DNA of 17,437 nucleotides from contig CAZUMH010000075.1 in NCBI GenBank assembly GCA_964621645.1, forward strand, positions 1-17,437, given 5' to 3'. This DNA is from CAZUMH01 sp964621645. Its GTDB lineage: Bacteria > Zhuqueibacterota > QNDG01 > JAGLOF01. A program made the position numbers and the translations under genes. Positions 14,822 through 17,437 of this stretch are shown one piece after another; the first letter of the stretch is position 1, and every line of letters starts with the position of its first letter. The notes beneath the pieces are model-generated. The model ran no database searches. It was not told the origin of the DNA and worked only from the letters and a program-made list of their open reading frames with translations.

Positions 14822-16255
14822 ATGCTGAAAACAATCGTAAGTAAAGAGCTTTTGGATCAAATGTCGAGCCTTCGTTTTATTACCGGTTTGATCCTGTCGT
14901 TAGTGGTCACTGTCACTGCCACGGTTATCCTGACGAATAATTATGAACAGGAACAGGATGATTACCGCATGAGGATAAGCATGCAGGATGATTTCCTCAG
15001 TAATTACGCTCATACAAACAGGATAAATCCCATGATTCAGCCGGAAAAACCTCCCTCCCGCTTCAAACCGCTTATCATGGGTTTGGCGGATGATGCCGAC
15101 CTGGGATCCTTTGACGACAATCCCTTGCCGCTGCTGTTCCCGCCGCTCGATCTTATATTTATCGTAACAATCATTTTCAGCCTAATGGCTATCCTTTTCG
15201 GATATGATTCGATTTGCGGAGAACGGGAAAAGGGGACACTGAGACTGATGTTGAGCGGCAATCTCTCCAGAGCAAAGCTGCTCCTTGGAAAATGGCTGGG
15301 CGGGACCCTGGCCCTGACCATCCCCTTCATCCTTTCCCTCATTATCGGTTTGCTGTATATCATTATTCATCCGTCAATCATGTGGTCTGCCGGCGACTGG
15401 CTCACGATCCTGCTCCTGGTTATCGCTTCTATCTCGTATATATCTCTGTTTTATCTGCTGGCGATTACCATTTCATCGTTCTCCCATAGCAGCTCTTTTT
15501 CGGTTTTGACCAGCCTTTTCATCTGGGTACTGCTGGTATTGGCCGTGCCCAATCTCAGTCCCTATCTTTCGGCTCAGTTTTTCCATATCCCTTCCGTCAA
15601 CCGGGTAGAAAAGGAAATGAACCGTTTGCGGGGTATTGAACGGGATGAACTGGGCCGGCAAATGCAGCAAGATCTTGATCAGCGCTACCGCAGAGAACAT
15701 CCCCAATTCTGGAACTGGTATGCCAACGCCAGTCAGGATGAGATTCGTAAACGGGTCGCTACAGACGCGCAATTCGCTGAACAATATCAGCAGTACCGGA
15801 ATGACGAATCCGGCGTCTGGCGTGAAGCAAACAGGATTCAGGGAGAAAAAGCGCAGGTGCTGCGCCGTGATCTTGAGATGAAGGCGGGAGTACAGACCTG
15901 GGTGGCAAAACATATTGCCTGCCTGTCTCCCTATGCCGATTTTGTCTATCTGGCGACAGATCTCACCGGCACCGGACTTGAAGGAAACAAAAACTTCAGA
16001 CAGCAGTTCGGCCAATACTACCAGCGATTTCAGGAGTACCTCGACGGCAAGGTGGAAGAGGCGCAGGCGACAGATCCGACCTTCAATTCAAATGACTTTA
16101 TTGATCTGAGTGACCGGCCGCGATTCAGCTATAAAATCGAATCCCTGTCCGGCCGGCTTGCAACGGTGCTCCCCTACTGGGGGATCCTGTTGTTATGTAA
16201 TATTATTTTGTATCTGCTCAGTTTTACCGTATTTCAGAAGTATGATATACGCTAA
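14822..16255 (+). CDS. ABC-2 type permease P8
   Basis: A 477-residue permease. A TTG at 14792 would extend it, but ATG 14822 has TGGAG eight bases upstream and gives M-L-K-T-I-V-S-K-E, in register with the others. The first loop has a modified P-P-S-R-F-K-P-L-I-M-G element. TM2 is followed by C-G-E-R-E-K-G138-T-L-R-L. TM3 to TM5 and V-P-N-L-S follow, with F-H-I-P-S-V as in P7. The second outer loop is long (about 200 residues) and very rich in Glu, Gln and Arg, probably helical or coiled-coil. It ends with L-S-P-Y-A-D-F and A-T-D-L-T-G-T-G-L-E. TM6 is followed by K-Y-D-I-R. P9 starts 17 bases after its stop, so the two are likely co-transcribed. Confidence 0.9.
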   Translation: MLKTIVSKELLDQMSSLRFITGLILSLVVTVTATVILTNNYEQEQDDYRMRISMQDDFLSNYAHTNRINPMIQPEKPPSRFKPLIMGLADDADLGSFDDNPLPLLFPPLDLIFIVTIIFSLMAILFGYDSICGEREKGTLRLMLSGNLSRAKLLLGKWLGGTLALTIPFILSLIIGLLYIIIHPSIMWSAGDWLTILLLVIASISYISLFYLLAITISSFSHSSSFSVLTSLFIWVLLVLAVPNLSPYLSAQFFHIPSVNRVEKEMNRLRGIERDELGRQMQQDLDQRYRREHPQFWNWYANASQDEIRKRVATDAQFAEQYQQYRNDESGVWREANRIQGEKAQVLRRDLEMKAGVQTWVAKHIACLSPYADFVYLATDLTGTGLEGNKNFRQQFGQYYQRFQEYLDGKVEEAQATDPTFNSNDFIDLSDRPRFSYKIESLSGRLATVLPYWGILLLCNIILYLLSFTVFQKYDIR

Positions 16256-16272
16256 CTCCTCTGGAGGAAGAT

Positions 16273-17437
16273 ATGCTTAAGACCATAATCAGAAGAGAGA
16301 TGCTGGAGTATATCAAATCTCCAAAATTTTTAATCGGTTTGAGTGTTGCTGTCGTTTTGATAGGCATCAGTACGGTGATCAATATGGCAGATTACGCCCA
16401 GCGCCGGCAGGATTACCTGGACGCCCGGCAGAACGCGGAAGATTCCTTCAGAAAAGAAGTGTTTCGGGAGCCCCAGCCGCTGAGTGTTCTGGTACAGGGG
16501 AAAGACCGGAAGCTGGGAACCCAAATGCAATTCACCTATATGAATATTCCTGTCCGTACTTCGGGATATATGGGTTTTTACAGTCAGCATAATAATTTCT
16601 ATGCCGGATTCGATTCGGTGGATTATGCCTTTGTCGTCCGGGTCGTTCTCAGCCTCCTGGTCATCTTTTTCGCCTATAACACGGTGTCAGAAGAAAAAAT
16701 GCGGGGAACACTGAAATTGAGTTTGGCCAATAATCTCCCCCGGGACCAGCTGCTGCTGGGAAAACTGCTGGGCGGACTCCTGGTCATATTTGGCTCCCTG
16801 CTCTTCGCTACCTTATTGGCGCTCCTGTTTTTCCTGGTTCATCCTGCCATTGTCGTCACCGGCAGCTTGCTTCTCCGTATCACTGCCATGCTGCTGATAT
16901 CAATGCTTTATCTGCTCTGGTTTTATATGCTCACCCTGTTCGTTTCAGTACTCATCAATCGACCGGCAACAGCACTCATGATTCTGCTGCAGATATGGAT
17001 ATTCCTTATCATTATCTACCCAAACGTGAGCGTTATTCTGGCCCAGAAATTAACGAAACTGCCCTCCCGGGAAGAGCTGGCCGCCCGAAAAGCGGCCTCG
17101 ACTCAATCTATTGAATCGGAGTATCAGCACATAAGAGAAGCGTTCTACGAGATGGTGTACTCCGGTAAAAGTGACCGGGATCTCCAGGTAAGAAATGTGG
17201 AAATTAATGCGAGGAAAACGGAACTGGAATATAATGTCGACAATGAATACAGTAAGAAATTGGCAAATCAAAAAAATGTGGCTGAGGCTATCGCGATTTT
17301 ATCACCGGCGGTTCACTATAATGCGGCGATGACCCGCTTTGCCAAAACTGATATCCAGGAGTTCGAGCTGTTCATGCAGGGAGTAAAACTCGCCTGGGAT
17401 CGATACATTGAGCTTTTCAAGCTTCGGTATACTGACA
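16273..17437 (+). CDS. ABC-2 type permease P9 (3' end outside window)
   Basis: The frame starts at ATG 16273 with GGAGGA four bases upstream and stays open for 388 codons to the window edge. It begins M-L-K-T-I-I-R-R-E, with TM1 at about 19-37 and a first loop with P-Q-P-L-S-V-L-V-Q-G, a type-A-like element. TM2 is followed by S-E-E-K-M-R-G145-T-L-K-L. TM3 to TM5 and Y-P-N-V-S follow, then a charged helical stretch (E-E-L-A-A-R-K-A-A) and L-S-P-A-V-H-Y. TM6 and the expected R-Y-D-V-R-like end should lie just beyond the edge, since the part after S-P is about 60 to 150 residues in the others. It shows that the array does not stop within this window. Confidence 0.88.
   Translation, partial: MLKTIIRREMLEYIKSPKFLIGLSVAVVLIGISTVINMADYAQRRQDYLDARQNAEDSFRKEVFREPQPLSVLVQGKDRKLGTQMQFTYMNIPVRTSGYMGFYSQHNNFYAGFDSVDYAFVVRVVLSLLVIFFAYNTVSEEKMRGTLKLSLANNLPRDQLLLGKLLGGLLVIFGSLLFATLLALLFFLVHPAIVVTGSLLLRITAMLLISMLYLLWFYMLTLFVSVLINRPATALMILLQIWIFLIIIYPNVSVILAQKLTKLPSREELAARKAASTQSIESEYQHIREAFYEMVYSGKSDRDLQVRNVEINARKTELEYNVDNEYSKKLANQKNVAEAIAILSPAVHYNAAMTRFAKTDIQEFELFMQGVKLAWDRYIELFKLRYTD

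Noticed and set aside
1554..17437. Array as a CRISPR, phage or transposon-derived tandem repeat
   Set aside because: The repeats are diverged protein-coding paralogues with no short direct repeats, terminal inverted repeats, integrase or transposase genes.

Overview
The window is one continuous stretch of plus-strand genes, open at both ends and packed like an operon. Its core is a tandem array of nine paralogous ABC-2 type transporter permeases, called P1 to P9 here. Around them sit one ABC ATPase, one lipoprotein-like amidohydrolase with a C-terminal TPR-like tail, one small STAS-domain protein, and the end of a membrane-anchored protein with a NEW3-like (NPCBM-associated) domain. I see no RNA genes, insertion sequences, integrases, phage genes or CRISPR arrays. 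Base composition looks close to balanced. Most starts have clear purine-rich ribosome binding sites (AGGAGG, GGAGGA, TGGAGG), so this is a bacterium that uses Shine-Dalgarno initiation, which argues against Bacteroidota. An uncultured lineage such as Aminicenantes, KSB1 or Calditrichota would fit, but that is a weak guess and the sequence does not settle it.

Layout: 1-1101, C-terminal part of the NEW3-like anchored protein; 1174-1515, STAS protein; 1554-4448, permeases P1 and P2; 4566-5282, ABC ATPase; 5298-7190, amidohydrolase; 7271-10224, P3 and P4; a 240-base AT-rich gap; 10465-16255, P5 to P8; 16273 to the right edge, P9 (truncated by the window). Most junctions are 4 to 86 bases.

All nine permeases share a set of anchors: [KR]-[ED] at residues 8-9, a coupling segment like E-x-G-T-L after the second membrane helix (the Gly is Lys in P6), a conserved Pro (usually P-N) after the fifth helix, an S-P dipeptide before the last helix, and, in the eight complete ones, an end of [RK]-Y-D-[VAI]-R. 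The large loops predicted to lie outside the membrane are far more divergent. Shared details suggest P1/P2 are one duplicate pair, and P3-P4 and P5-P6 are two copies of a two-gene block with a type-A then a type-B permease.

A working picture, which is inference: a shared ATPase drives several alternative permease dimers; the STAS protein may regulate the ATPase (as MlaB does for MlaF); the NEW3-like protein and the amidohydrolase act on the outer face of the membrane on or near the transported material. The substrate cannot be read from the sequence. The notable point is the 9:1 ratio of permease genes to ATPase genes, and the array continues past the right edge.
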